Source: WLMZ01 sp963732585
Lineage (GTDB): Bacteria > Actinomycetota > Acidimicrobiia > Acidimicrobiales > Ilumatobacteraceae
DNA length: 64,000 nt
Direction of reading: 5' to 3'
NCBI GenBank assembly: GCA_963732585.1
Contig: CAVSZY010000003.1
Span: 682,001 to 746,000, forward strand
A model generated the notes under the pieces. The model saw only the letters and a program-made list of their open reading frames with translations, searched no databases and was not told the origin of the DNA. Shown here piece after piece: positions 1-8,849 of this stretch; within the stretch, counting starts at the first letter, position 1; each line of letters begins with the position of its first letter. A program made the translations under genes and the position numbers.

Positions 1-332
1 ATCAACAAACTGTTGCGAGCGCCGAACATCGAACGGCTGAATATGTCGAAACCGTTGGTGTCGGTGCCGAGCCAGCCGGCCCGCTCAGGTGCGCCGGGGA
101 AGGCGGGTAGCGCCGATTCGGCGAACCCGGCCCACGCCGGCGGTTTCTCCAGCTTGAATGCCGAGCCCTTGACATGAGTGGAGCACTGCGACGCGTCGCT
201 GAATTGGCTGCAATCGTGATTGACATAGGGCAGCTTCGAGGCGCCGATGGCGGTGAAGGTCAACAGCACGAGCCAGGTGATCGCAAACCATTTGGTGAAT
301 CGACCGCGTCGGCGGAACTTTGCAGCTGCCAT
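1..332 (-). CDS. ABC transporter permease, OppC/DppC type (5' part, runs off the window)
   Basis: Reading leftwards from ATG at 332, 110 codons are visible before the window edge. The product starts with a basic stretch, then one hydrophobic segment (about residues 15-32), a periplasmic loop containing two cysteines, and then GWLGTDTNGFDIFSRSMFG, close to the H-x-LGTD-x-GRD-x-FSR signature that precedes the transport core in OppC-type permeases. The start codon overlaps the stop of the upstream OppB-type gene by one base (TGATG), so translation is probably coupled. By family it is the second membrane subunit of a peptide/nickel-class importer. The core domain and the ATPase genes must lie outside the window. 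Confidence 0.85.
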   Translation of the reverse strand, partial: MAAAKFRRRGRFTKWFAITWLVLLTFTAIGASKLPYVNHDCSQFSDASQCSTHVKGSAFKLEKPPAWAGFAESALPAFPGAPERAGWLGTDTNGFDIFSRSMFGARNSLL

Positions 333-1303
333 CACTTGCCTCCAATCGCCGTGCTGGCGCGTACCCGCGGATCGAGCCATCCGTAGGCCAGGTCGACCAA
401 AAAGTTGATGATGATGTACACCAAGGCGAGGATGGCCACGGTGACCTGCACCAATCGGAACTCGTTGGCGAAGATGCCGATGACGGTCTTACGCCCAAGC
501 CCGTTGAGACCGAAAGCGGTTTCGACGATCACGGATCCACCGACGAGCGTGCCAACTTGGATGGCCGCTGCAGTGAGCAGCGAAAACAGCGACGGCCGCA
601 AGGCGTGGACGGTCATGATCCGCAGGGTGCCCACGCCCTTGGCCCGCGCCGTGGTGATGAAGTCGCTCTGCAGCGTGTTGACCAGGTCGGCGCGCAGCAA
701 ACGCATGTAGGTCGCTGCCAACGGAAGTGCGAGCACAATAGTTGGCAGAAAGAAGTTCTTGAAATGTTCGAGGGGCGAATCGAAGAACGGCACCGCTTGC
801 GACTGCGTCGGAAAGATCTTCCAGCGCACGGCAAACAGCAGCAGTAAAATCGGGGCGAGGATGTACCCGGGCATCGACAACAGCCCGAACGAGACGGTCG
901 TCGATATTCGATCGAAGAAACCGCCCTGGCGATAGGCGGCTGTCATCGCCGCAAACAGGGCGATGGCCAAGGCCACGATCTGGGCGTAGATCATCAACCG
1001 AATCGACACTTGCAACCCGTCCCACACCGAGGTGCGAATCGATTGATTGCCCTGGAACGTGGTGCCCCAATCGGCGGTGACCAGATCCTTGACGAAATAG
1101 CCGTACTGCTTGATCGCTGAATCGTTGAGATGCAACGAATCAAGCAGTTCGGCCCTCCCCTCGGGTGTCGTCGCCGCCCCGCCGGCGGCGATCGCGATCC
1201 GGTCCTTGGAGTTGGGAATTGCTCCCAGCGCCAACGACACCGTCAGCGTCACAGCAACCGCCACGATCAGCAGTTGCACAAGTTTTTGAGCGAAGTAACG
1301 CAT
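332..1303 (-). CDS. ABC transporter permease, OppB/DppB type
   Basis: A 323-residue inner-membrane permease. It has an N-terminal membrane anchor (about residues 8-28), a periplasmic domain, and about five further hydrophobic segments. The cytoplasmic coupling loop reads DFITTARAKGVGTLRI followed by ALRPSLFSL, the EAA-type loop that contacts the ATPase. The C-terminus (LAYGWLDPRVR) is the usual ending of this family. It lies 39 nt downstream of the solute-binding lipoprotein and overlaps the OppC-type gene by one base, which gives the order binding protein-OppB-OppC on the minus strand. The family imports oligopeptides, nickel or related small solutes, but the substrate cannot be read from the permease. 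Confidence 0.92.
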   Translation of the reverse strand: MRYFAQKLVQLLIVAVAVTLTVSLALGAIPNSKDRIAIAAGGAATTPEGRAELLDSLHLNDSAIKQYGYFVKDLVTADWGTTFQGNQSIRTSVWDGLQVSIRLMIYAQIVALAIALFAAMTAAYRQGGFFDRISTTVSFGLLSMPGYILAPILLLLFAVRWKIFPTQSQAVPFFDSPLEHFKNFFLPTIVLALPLAATYMRLLRADLVNTLQSDFITTARAKGVGTLRIMTVHALRPSLFSLLTAAAIQVGTLVGGSVIVETAFGLNGLGRKTVIGIFANEFRLVQVTVAILALVYIIINFLVDLAYGWLDPRVRASTAIGGK

Positions 1304-1342
1304 AACTCTTTAAGACGCTGACGGCATCTGTTGCACGAATTC

Positions 1343-3148
1343 CTAGCTTTCCATCCACAACGTCGCCGGAGCGAAGACGCCACCCACGTTGGCATGGCTG
1401 CCCTTGGACGCTTGGGTCCCGTCCGGCAACGTCAACGCCGCCGCGTCTGCGCCGTGCACGGTTGCCTTGTGTGGGAAGCCCCACACGGTCCACCAGGTCC
1501 ACAGGTTGTAGCACTGCTCGCCGAAGATGCGGTTGATGTTCTCGGCGATCTCTTGCTTCTCGGCCGGGTCGGTGCTGATCCGATTGGCTTCGAACAGGGC
1601 ATCCATCTCGTCGTCGCGGATGCGGCCGAAGTTGGTGGCGAACTCGCCGACGGGCAGTGCTGCCGTTGACGACCACCAGTGATATTGCTGGTCGAGGTCG
1701 AAGCCGTTGTGCAGCCGATAGAGGTTGGCCTGGAACGACCCACCCAGCGCTCCGATGATCAGGGTCAACTGCTCTACCTGGTTGATCGTCACCTCATCGA
1801 CGCCGGCTTCCTCCCACCACTGCTTGACGAAATTGGCGGTGACCAGGTTGGTCTGGTCAGCGCTGGTGCTGTAAGCGATCTTCAGCTCGCCGGGATTCTC
1901 CGCCTTGTAGGCGGCGATCAGTTCTTGGGCCTTGGCCATGTCCTGCTTGACCGGATAGCCGGTGTCGGCGAGGTAGCCAACCGACGACTCTGGGAACGGG
2001 CCGTTCGCAGTCTTGAAGACGCCTTGGTTGACCGAGGCGTTGAAGGTGTCCATGTCCATCGCGTTGGCCAAACCGCAGCGAACGCGCTGGTCGCTGAGCG
2101 CTGAGTCTTCTGCCGTGACGTGCAGCAATACGAAGGTGGTCTCACCCTTGTACTCCATCTCGGTCATCGGGAACTCGTCCGGCGTGGCCCGGAAGTCAGC
2201 GATGACCTGGGCGTTGCTGGCGTGGATCAGGTCGACGTCACCAGCCTTGAGCGCATCCCGGCGGGCGAGGGCGTCGGCGATCGGGCGGAACTCGATCGAA
2301 TCGAGGTACGGGTACGGCGCGTTCCAGTAGTCCGGGTTCTTGGTGCCCTTGTAGAACTCGCCCGGCTTGAAGTCGGCGAAGATGAAGGGCCCGGTGCCGA
2401 CGGGCTGAGCCTTCAGCGTGTTGCCATCGCCGTCGGAGGCCGCCAGCCAGGTCGGCGAGGCGATGTATCCGGCCTGCCCGCTGACGATGAACGGAAACTG
2501 GGCGTTCGGCGACGACAACGTGACGACGGCGACCATCGGGTCGGAAGGATCTACCTCGACGCCGGTCACTCCACGCAGGATCGAACCGGTGATGATCCCG
2601 GACTTGCTGCGGGTCAAGTTTTCAGCGATCGCCGCCCCATCGAGCGGCGTGCCGTCGTGGAAGGTGACACCTTCGCGGGCGGTGATCCGCCATTCCGTGA
2701 AATCGGCGTTGGGTTCAAGCGCTGACGCCAGATACGGATGGGCGAGATCGTCGGACCCTGGGACCGTCAACGGATCGAAGACCGAGCGCATGATCATGTG
2801 GCAAGAGACCGCACAGGCCACCTCTGCGGGTCGCCACGGGCTCGACGAGTCGGCCTCGATGGCCATCACCAGGTCGCCGCCGGAGACGGCTTGCTCTTCG
2901 ACAACGGGCGGGTCCGTGGCATCTGGGACCGGCGTTGTGTCGCCGGATGCAACCGTGTCATCCGTTGGTGGCTGGGCAGTGGTGGCGTCGGGCGTCGGCG
3001 CCGCGGTGGCATCGGTGACTGCCGCGGTGGCCTCTGGTGCGGCATCGCCGTCACCATCGCTACCTCCGCAGGCGCCAGCAACCAGCGCCAAGCTGAGCGC
3101 TGCGGCCGTGAACGCCGAGAATCGTTTTCCTTGCATTGTGGTCCTCAT
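1343..3148 (-). CDS. Family 5 extracellular solute-binding lipoprotein (peptide/nickel class)
   Basis: The product is 601 residues. A signal peptide with basic residues (KR at 8-9) and a hydrophobic core ends in LVAGAC, giving a probable lipidated Cys27, followed by a Thr/Pro/Ala/Asp linker to about residue 85. The rest has the features of SBP family 5: AREGVTFHDGTPLDGAAI, NPDYWN, and a C-terminal section typical of OppA/DppA. The start is chosen at 3148 because AAGGGGG lies 5 nt upstream. An in-frame start at 3187 would add residues before the signal peptide. It would deliver ligand to the permeases encoded just downstream. The ligand is unknown. Confidence 0.9.
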   Translation of the reverse strand: MRTTMQGKRFSAFTAAALSLALVAGACGGSDGDGDAAPEATAAVTDATAAPTPDATTAQPPTDDTVASGDTTPVPDATDPPVVEEQAVSGGDLVMAIEADSSSPWRPAEVACAVSCHMIMRSVFDPLTVPGSDDLAHPYLASALEPNADFTEWRITAREGVTFHDGTPLDGAAIAENLTRSKSGIITGSILRGVTGVEVDPSDPMVAVVTLSSPNAQFPFIVSGQAGYIASPTWLAASDGDGNTLKAQPVGTGPFIFADFKPGEFYKGTKNPDYWNAPYPYLDSIEFRPIADALARRDALKAGDVDLIHASNAQVIADFRATPDEFPMTEMEYKGETTFVLLHVTAEDSALSDQRVRCGLANAMDMDTFNASVNQGVFKTANGPFPESSVGYLADTGYPVKQDMAKAQELIAAYKAENPGELKIAYSTSADQTNLVTANFVKQWWEEAGVDEVTINQVEQLTLIIGALGGSFQANLYRLHNGFDLDQQYHWWSSTAALPVGEFATNFGRIRDDEMDALFEANRISTDPAEKQEIAENINRIFGEQCYNLWTWWTVWGFPHKATVHGADAAALTLPDGTQASKGSHANVGGVFAPATLWMES

Positions 3149-3153
3149 GAATT

Positions 3154-3160
3154 CCCCCTT
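3154..3160 (-). promoter_or_regulatory. Strong Shine-Dalgarno site for the solute-binding lipoprotein
   Basis: On the minus strand AAGGGGG sits 5 nt before ATG at 3148 and decides this start over the in-frame one 13 codons upstream. It is notable here because many genes in the window have no leader at all. Confidence 0.75.
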
Positions 3161-3272
3161 GGACTTCCTGGCTGTGGCTAACGTCACAGCAGCGATGCGA
3201 ACAATATCGCCAATGAACGACTGGCCTGTGCATTCTGGTGAGATTTTGTTACCCGTGGGTATCCTGCCTCCG

Positions 3273-3515
3273 GTGATGCGTTCGGACTATCTCGATGAGC
3301 CCCACGCGCAGCGTTTGGCGCCCACTCACCGCCTTCGATCGGAGATCCTTGCTGCGCATCGGGCGGCTATCGAGCGCGGCGTGCCGACCTATCGCGATCC
3401 CTTGTCGGGTCTCGCCGTACTCACCGCTGACACGCTGGCCGAGCGTGGCTATTGCTGTGGCAGCGGGTGCCGCCACTGCCCCTACCTCGGCGCCGAGCCC
3501 ACAGAGCGGCGCTAG
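3273..3515 (+). CDS. DUF5522 small cysteine-rich protein
   Basis: An 80-residue protein ending in a compact motif, RGYCCGSGCRHCPY, where four cysteines and a histidine could bind a metal. Before it comes a segment YRDPLSGLAVLTAD, matching the DUF5522 layout, a family of short proteins of unknown function. I place the start at GTG 3273 because TATCCT (3260-3265) ends 7 nt before it, the spacing of a leaderless promoter. ATG 3276 is the alternative and differs by one residue. It is transcribed divergently from the lipoprotein gene, and its stop overlaps the -10-like box of the next gene. Confidence 0.8.
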   Translation: MMRSDYLDEPHAQRLAPTHRLRSEILAAHRAAIERGVPTYRDPLSGLAVLTADTLAERGYCCGSGCRHCPYLGAEPTERR

Positions 3516-3526
3516 CGTGCCAGGCT

Positions 3527-4339
3527 ATGGCTGACTCCATCGTCGACAAACTGCAGGTCAAACCCGGTTCTGCGTTTTCCTACAAGCGGCGCAAAGCCGA
3601 CGACACCCTCGGCTGGGAAAAGGATGCTGCCAAGGCAGAACTCGTCGAGGTGCAGGCCAAGATCAGCGACCTGCAAATGCACCTGGCCGCCGAGGCTCGA
3701 CAATCGTTGTTGATCGTCTTCCAGGCAATGGATGCCGCTGGCAAGGACGGGGCGATGCGCAGCGTGTTCAGCGGGATGAATCCCTCCGGTGTGCGGGTCA
3801 GCAACTACAAGGCGCCGGTCGGCGACGAACTGCGCCACGATTATCTCTGGCGGGTACACAGCAAGGTTCCCGGCGACGGCGAAATCGGTGTCTGGAATCG
3901 CAGCCACTACGAAGACGTGCTCGTCGTGCGGGTCAAGAATTTGGTGCCCAAGGCGCAATGGCAGAACCGCTACCGCCACATCCGCGAGTTCGAACGGTTG
4001 CTCACCGACGAGGGTACGCGGATCGTCAAGATCAACCTGCATATCTCCTTCGAGGAGCAGCGTCTCCGGCTGCAAGACCGCATCGACGACCCCAACGAGC
4101 GTTGGAAGTTCCGCATCGGCGACCTCGACGATCGCAAGTTGTGGCCCGAGTTCCAGCGCGCTTATGAAGTGGCGATGCGCGAGACGAGCACCGACAATGC
4201 CCCGTGGTATGTGGTCCCTGGCGATCGCAAATGGGTCAGGAATCTCGCGGTCGCTCGCATCGTGCTGCAAGCGCTGCAAGCGATGAAACCCGCGTTGCCG
4301 CCATCCGACCCGCAAATCAAGGGCCTCGTCGTCGAGTAA
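3527..4339 (+). CDS. ppk2: PPK2-family polyphosphate:nucleotide phosphotransferase
   Basis: A 270-residue soluble enzyme. The Walker A-like loop FQAMDAAGKDGAM (about residues 67-79) and the Walker B/lid region with RSHYED (about 126-131) identify PPK2. Family members move phosphate between inorganic polyphosphate and AMP, ADP or GDP. DAAGKDG rather than the EGRDAAGKGG of class I enzymes points to the class II/III-like or PPK2_rel_1 group, so nucleotide regeneration from polyphosphate is the likely direction (inference). ATG 3527 is chosen because TAGCGT (3513-3518) ends 8 nt upstream, and the reading frame above it is the overlapping DUF5522 gene. The length fits the family. Confidence 0.92.
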   Translation: MADSIVDKLQVKPGSAFSYKRRKADDTLGWEKDAAKAELVEVQAKISDLQMHLAAEARQSLLIVFQAMDAAGKDGAMRSVFSGMNPSGVRVSNYKAPVGDELRHDYLWRVHSKVPGDGEIGVWNRSHYEDVLVVRVKNLVPKAQWQNRYRHIREFERLLTDEGTRIVKINLHISFEEQRLRLQDRIDDPNERWKFRIGDLDDRKLWPEFQRAYEVAMRETSTDNAPWYVVPGDRKWVRNLAVARIVLQALQAMKPALPPSDPQIKGLVVE

Positions 4340-4407
4340 CACCTGCTCATCGAGTTGGGTTCGAATCGCGGCGGCCATTTGTTAGCGTGTCTCTTTCGCC
4401 CCACAGC

Positions 4408-4413
4408 CAGGAG
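4408..4413 (+). promoter_or_regulatory. Shine-Dalgarno site that fixes the GTG start at 4423
   Basis: CAGGAG lies 9 nt before GTG 4423. The open frame continues upstream into the 3' end of ppk2 without other support, so this site decides the start of the phosphoribosyltransferase. Confidence 0.6.
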
Positions 4414-4422
4414 TTTCCGACG

Positions 4423-4920
4423 GTGTCTTCGGATCGTGAAATTTTGACATGGGAGACGTTCGGCGTCTCCGTCCGTGATCTCGCTCAGGTCGTCGTCGAC
4501 GACGGGTACGAACCGGACATGATCCTGTCGATCGCCCGTGGCGGCCTGCTGATCGGTGGTGCCCTCGGCTATGCGCTCTCGGTGAAGAACGTCTACACGA
4601 TGAACGTCGAGTTCTACACCGGGATCGACGAGCGTCTGGAGATCCCACGGATTCTGCCGCCGGCCCCCGACTTCGTCGATGTCTCCGATGCCAGAATCCT
4701 GATCGCCGACGATGTCGCCGACACCGGCCACACGCTGCTCAGCGTGCAGGATTTCTGCGCCGGCAAAGTGGCCGAGGTACGCACCGCGGTGCTTTACGAG
4801 AAGTCGCATTCGCTGGTCAAGTGCGACTATGTCTGGAAGCGCACCGATCAGTGGATCAACTTCCCGTGGAGCGACCAACCACCGGTCGCCAAGCGGGAGT
4901 GGTCCGTTCGCGACGCCTGA
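4423..4920 (+). CDS. Phosphoribosyltransferase (COG2236-like)
   Basis: A 165-residue type I phosphoribosyltransferase. ILIADDVADTGHTL (about residues 88-101) is the PRPP-binding loop with its two acidic residues, and ILSIARGGLLIGG (about 27-39) is the pyrophosphate-binding segment. The C-terminus ends in a WKRTDQWINFPW region like that of COG2236 proteins annotated as xanthine/guanine-type transferases. The purine it accepts cannot be decided here. The start is GTG 4423, supported by CAGGAG 9 nt upstream. One base separates its stop from the next gene's GTG, so the two are probably co-translated. Confidence 0.85.
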   Translation: MSSDREILTWETFGVSVRDLAQVVVDDGYEPDMILSIARGGLLIGGALGYALSVKNVYTMNVEFYTGIDERLEIPRILPPAPDFVDVSDARILIADDVADTGHTLLSVQDFCAGKVAEVRTAVLYEKSHSLVKCDYVWKRTDQWINFPWSDQPPVAKREWSVRDA

Positions 4921-4921
4921 C

Positions 4922-5392
4922 GTGGGTGTGAACAAGCGCAGCGACGTCGTCGCCGTCGCCTTTGGGGCGGGGGCGACGATCACGCTGCTCGGCACGTTTC
5001 TGCGCTGGGTCTATTCCGGCTCGGTAGGACGTTCGAGCTACCGCCTGGTCGGCCTTATCGAGCGTCTGGGGTTTGCCCCCAACGGTCCGATCGATGTCGC
5101 CATGCGCTGCTGGCCGTTCGTGCCGTTGTTGTTGGTTGCCGCCGTCCTGGCAGGTATCTGGCAGCGTCCGATGATCGCCGGGGCGATCGGGGCGCTGGTG
5201 TCGATCTTCGTCGGTCTCATCGCTGCCGCGCTGTTGGTTGCCGCAAAGACCACCGACGTGCTGCGTCTCGGGCGCGGTCCGTGGGTCAGCGCCTGTGGAG
5301 CGCTGCTGCTCTTGGTGGCCTCGGCGCTGATGCTCCTGTGGCGAGATCGATCAGTCGATCCAGATGCCGCGCTCACGCCAGACGTCGCGTAG
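4922..5392 (+). CDS. Four-segment hypothetical membrane protein
   Basis: I recognise no family. The 156-residue product has four hydrophobic segments at about residues 8-28, 62-80, 84-106 and 119-138, and short charged ends. The loop after the first segment holds a Ser/Arg-rich patch. The start is GTG 4922 or GTG 4928, immediately after the phosphoribosyltransferase stop, which implies translational coupling. The last 42 bp overlap the convergent GDPD gene on the other strand. Confidence 0.65.
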   Translation: MGVNKRSDVVAVAFGAGATITLLGTFLRWVYSGSVGRSSYRLVGLIERLGFAPNGPIDVAMRCWPFVPLLLVAAVLAGIWQRPMIAGAIGALVSIFVGLIAAALLVAAKTTDVLRLGRGPWVSACGALLLLVASALMLLWRDRSVDPDAALTPDVA

Positions 5393-6115
5393 CACCGCCG
5401 GTTTGTCGGTCATGATGCCGTGCACGCCAAGGTCGAGCAGGCGATGCATCTCTGCAGGGTCGTCGATCGTCCACACGTGGACCCGCACCCCGAGTCTGTT
5501 GGCGTGATTGATCAGGCGTTCGTTGACCACCAGTAGCCGACCCTGGCGCACGGGGATCTGCGCAGTCGCCGCCGGCTTGGCGATGAATATGCCGTAGCGC
5601 AGATTGACCACCCCAGCGGGGCCGAGCGCGGTGCACAGACGTGGCCCGAGCTCGCGGCGCAGCAAGCGCACCCGGCGGTCGCTGAACGATCCAACGCAGA
5701 TGCGATCGATCGACCCGGTGCGTTGAATCGCCGAGATCAACGCTGGCACCGCCCGATCGGTTTTGCAGTCGATGTTGACCCGCAGCTCAGGCCAGGTGCC
5801 GAGCAATTCGTCGAGGGTCGGGATCGGTGCCTTGCCGTCGACGCGGGCCTCGGCGACCTCGCTCCAGGGCATCTCGCTGATCTTGCGATCGATGCCGCAG
5901 GTGCGCTCCAGGTCGTCGTCATGGAAGGCGGCGAGCACGCCATCAGAGCTGACTTGGACGTCGGTCTCGACGTATCGAAAGCCAAGGTCAACGGCGTGTT
6001 GAAAGGCTTCCATCGTGTTTTCCGGGGCGGCGCTGGCCCCGCCGCGGTGAGCGAAGGGAATTGGATGCGGCCAGTCGAGATAGGGATGAACGACACGGTC
6101 ACGGAAACGCCTCAC
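5351..6115 (-). CDS. Glycerophosphodiester phosphodiesterase
   Basis: GDPD-domain enzyme, 254 residues from GTG 6115. The TIM-barrel catalytic pieces are visible: AHRGG (metal and general acid-base His), PENTMEAF, ETDVQ and FHDDDLERT, then NIDCK and, near the end, WTIDDP and GIMTDKP. The family hydrolyses glycerophosphodiesters to glycerol-3-phosphate and an alcohol. No signal peptide is seen, so a cytoplasmic role in lipid turnover is likely. GTG 6115 is preferred because TACGCT lies 6 nt upstream on the minus strand. A TTG at 6133 would add six residues. It faces the aldehyde dehydrogenase across 38 nt. Confidence 0.9.
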   Translation of the reverse strand: MRRFRDRVVHPYLDWPHPIPFAHRGGASAAPENTMEAFQHAVDLGFRYVETDVQVSSDGVLAAFHDDDLERTCGIDRKISEMPWSEVAEARVDGKAPIPTLDELLGTWPELRVNIDCKTDRAVPALISAIQRTGSIDRICVGSFSDRRVRLLRRELGPRLCTALGPAGVVNLRYGIFIAKPAATAQIPVRQGRLLVVNERLINHANRLGVRVHVWTIDDPAEMHRLLDLGVHGIMTDKPAVLRDVWRERGIWID

Positions 6116-6153
6116 GCCTGAAGCGTATTGCAAGTTGAGTATCGTCAGTGGCT

Positions 6154-7581
6154 ATGACCGCAGTACGCGCAATCCCGTTGGCCGGCGAACGTTTCAGCAC
6201 GAAGGAAGGAATCGAGGTCAGGAGCCCGTACGACGACTCGTTGATCGGCACCATTCCGGCGTGCACCGCCGACGATGTCGATCGGGCCGTGAAATCGGCG
6301 CGCGCCGCGCTCGATCACACCCAGCTGCCGTTGTGGAAACGGGCTCAGATTCTCGACAAGGCCGCCGCCCGATTGAGCGAGCGGGTCGAAGAGTTTGCCC
6401 AAGCGATCAGCCGTGAAGCCGCCAAACCGATCCGCACCGCGCGGGTCGAGGCCGAGCGGGCCGTCGGCACCTTCCAATTCGCTGCCGCCGAGGCCAGGAC
6501 GTTGAGCGGCGAGATGGTGCCACTCGATGCCATCCCCTCGGGCGTCGGCAAGCTCGGCTTCACCTTGCGGGTGCCGATCGGCGTGGTCGGTGCCATCGCC
6601 CCATTCAACTTCCCGCTCAACCTGGTGGTCCACAAGGTTGCCCCAGCGATCGCTGCGGGTTGCCCGGTGGTGCTCAAGCCGGCCTCGCAAACCCCGTTCA
6701 GCTCGATTTTGCTGGCCGAGATGCTGATCGACGAGTGCGGCCTTCCCGCTGACTACTTGCACGTGGTGACCGGTGGCGGTGGCACTGTCGGCAACGCCAT
6801 CGTCGATCACCCGGGCATCGCCTTGATCACCTTCACCGGCTCACCGCAGGTTGGCTGGGGTATCCGCGCTCGGGCGCCGCGCAAACGGGTCGGTTTGGAG
6901 CTGGGCAACAACGCTCCGGTGATTATCGAGCCAGACGGCGACTATCTGCTGGCCGCCGACAAGATTCGTGTCGCCGGTTTCAGCCACGCCGGGCAGAGCT
7001 GCATCAGCACGCAACGGATCTTCGTCCATCGCACGATCGCTGCCGAGTTCACTGCTGCGCTGCAGCAGCGTGTCGCCACCCTGGTGGTGGGCGATCCGGC
7101 CGACGAGGCCACCGAGGTCTCGGCGCTGATCTCGCGTTCCGAGCGAGACCGGGTGAAGTCGTGGGTCGATGAGGCAGTGGCCAGCGGCGCCGAGGTGATC
7201 AACGGTGGCGAGTTCGATGCCGTCGGCGTGCTGCAGCCAACGGTTTTAGCCAACGTCACCCCGGAGATGAAGGTCTGCGCTGGCGAGGTCTTTGGCCCGG
7301 TGGTGGCGATCGCCGCCTACGACGACTTCGATGAGGCATTGCGCCTGGCCAACGACAGCGCCTTCGGGTTGCAGGCCGCGGTGTTTACCCGTGACATGTC
7401 CAAGGGATTGAAGGCGGTGCGCACCCTCGATTACGGCGGGGTCCTGGTCAACGAGGTGCCCACCTGGCGCGCCGATCAACAGCCGTACGGCGGATTACGC
7501 GACAGCGGCAATACCCGCGAGGGCCCGGCCTTTTCGATCAAAGAGATGACCGAGATCCGCATGGTCATCCTCTCGGAATGA
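6154..7581 (+). CDS. NAD(P)-dependent aldehyde dehydrogenase
   Basis: A 475-residue ALDH-superfamily enzyme. The cofactor-binding region has APFNFPLNLV and KPASQTP; the general-base glutamate lies in LELGNNAP; the catalytic cysteine is in AGQSCISTQR; and GEVFGPVVAI and QQPYGGLRDSG are C-terminal family marks. It oxidises an aldehyde to an acid or acyl product. LELGNNAPVII and the length recall glyceraldehyde-3-phosphate or semialdehyde-type ALDHs, but the substrate is not resolved. ATG 6154 is preferred over GTG 6148 because TATCGT (6140-6145) ends 8 nt before it. The stop overlaps the carbamoylase start (ATGA), making it the first gene of a three-gene operon. Confidence 0.92.
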   Translation: MTAVRAIPLAGERFSTKEGIEVRSPYDDSLIGTIPACTADDVDRAVKSARAALDHTQLPLWKRAQILDKAAARLSERVEEFAQAISREAAKPIRTARVEAERAVGTFQFAAAEARTLSGEMVPLDAIPSGVGKLGFTLRVPIGVVGAIAPFNFPLNLVVHKVAPAIAAGCPVVLKPASQTPFSSILLAEMLIDECGLPADYLHVVTGGGGTVGNAIVDHPGIALITFTGSPQVGWGIRARAPRKRVGLELGNNAPVIIEPDGDYLLAADKIRVAGFSHAGQSCISTQRIFVHRTIAAEFTAALQQRVATLVVGDPADEATEVSALISRSERDRVKSWVDEAVASGAEVINGGEFDAVGVLQPTVLANVTPEMKVCAGEVFGPVVAIAAYDDFDEALRLANDSAFGLQAAVFTRDMSKGLKAVRTLDYGGVLVNEVPTWRADQQPYGGLRDSGNTREGPAFSIKEMTEIRMVILSE

Positions 7582-8849
7582 CGATCGACGTGTCGCGGCA
7601 ACACCTGCGCATCGACGGTGCCAGGCTCCGGTCCAGGCTCGACGAACTGGCGGCGATCGGCGGACGTGACGACGGCGGTTGTGCCCGCCTGGCGCTCACC
7701 GATGCCGATCGCGACGGCCGTGACCTGGTGGTCACCTGGATGCGCGACCTCGGCCTCGACTTGGCCATCGATTCGGTTGGCAACGTCGTTGGCCGGTGGA
7801 CCCTGACCCCGGGCGCGCCGACGGTGATGTGCGGCTCACATATCGACACGGTGGCGACGGGGGGTCGCTACGACGGCAACCTTGGCGTGCTCGCCGGCCT
7901 TGAAGTGATCGAAACCGTGCAACAGGCTGGACCCGACGTTGCCGCGCAACTGCAGTGCAACCTGGCGGTCGGCTTCTTTACCAACGAAGAGGGCGCCCGT
8001 TTTGCCCCCGACATGCTTGGCAGCCTGGCGTATGTCGGGGGTCTCGGCGTCGAAGAGGCCTTGGACACGGTGTCGATCGACGGTGCCCGGTTCGGCGACG
8101 AATTGGCGCGTATCGGCTACCTCGGGGCGACCCCGTGCCCCGGGGCCGTGCCAACAGCATTCGTCGAGTTACACATCGAGCAGGGGCCTGTGCTAGAAGC
8201 CGAGGGGGTGACGATCGGTGTCGTCACTGGGGTGCAGGGCATCTCCTGGCAGCGTTTGGAGATCGTCGGCGAGTCTCGTCATGCTGGCACGACGCCGATG
8301 TCGATGCGCCACGATGCTGGCCACGCAGCCTTTGCGCTAGCTGTCGAGGCTCGGCGCTTGGCCGCAGAGGTTGGCCCGCCGCAGGTGGCAACCGTTGGAC
8401 GGATAGAGCTGCATCCCAACCTGGTCAATGTGGTCGCCGCCCGCGCCGTGATGACGGTCGACCTGCGCCACACCGACGAGGCCGTGTTGCAAGCAGTCGA
8501 AGCCCGCTTCGCTGCGGCGATCGAGGCCGTCAGCGAAGCGGAAGGGGTGACGATCACCTCGACTCCGTTGGCTCGATTTGAGCCCGTGGCCTTTGACCCG
8601 GCGATGATCGCCCGCGTCGAGGCCACGGCGCAACGCCTCGGGCATTCGACGATGCGTCTGCCATCGGGTGCCGGTCACGACGCGCAGATGTTTGCTCGGG
8701 TGTGCCCAACGGCGATGATCTTCACGCCGAGCGTCAACGGGATCAGCCATAATCCCGCCGAGTTCACTGCCGATGATGATCTTGACGCCGGTGCCAATGT
8801 GTTGCTGCAGGTCATGTTGTCGCTCTGTATCGCTGAAGAGGAACAATGA
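7578..8849 (+). CDS. M20-family N-carbamoyl-L-amino acid hydrolase / allantoate-type amidase
   Basis: A 423-residue Zn-dependent amidohydrolase of the hydantoinase/carbamoylase group of M20. Metal-ligand motifs appear in order: GSHIDTV, GGRYDGNLGVL, TNEEGARF, ELHIEQGP, and late SGAGHDAQ. These match HyuC, beta-ureidopropionase and allantoate amidohydrolases, which cleave an N-carbamoyl group releasing ammonia and carbon dioxide. The gene sits between the ALDH and a nitrilase-fold carbamoylase, joined by ATGA overlaps on both sides. This suggests use of carbamoylated or ureido compounds. No hydantoinase or dihydropyrimidinase is visible nearby, so the exact substrate remains open. Confidence 0.88.
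   Translation: MTIDVSRQHLRIDGARLRSRLDELAAIGGRDDGGCARLALTDADRDGRDLVVTWMRDLGLDLAIDSVGNVVGRWTLTPGAPTVMCGSHIDTVATGGRYDGNLGVLAGLEVIETVQQAGPDVAAQLQCNLAVGFFTNEEGARFAPDMLGSLAYVGGLGVEEALDTVSIDGARFGDELARIGYLGATPCPGAVPTAFVELHIEQGPVLEAEGVTIGVVTGVQGISWQRLEIVGESRHAGTTPMSMRHDAGHAAFALAVEARRLAAEVGPPQVATVGRIELHPNLVNVVAARAVMTVDLRHTDEAVLQAVEARFAAAIEAVSEAEGVTITSTPLARFEPVAFDPAMIARVEATAQRLGHSTMRLPSGAGHDAQMFARVCPTAMIFTPSVNGISHNPAEFTADDDLDAGANVLLQVMLSLCIAEEEQ

Noticed and set aside
2418..3275. Upstream extension of the DUF5522 frame to 365 codons
   Set aside because: Residues before 3273 lie antisense to the solute-binding lipoprotein. The promoter-like box and family length support the short form.
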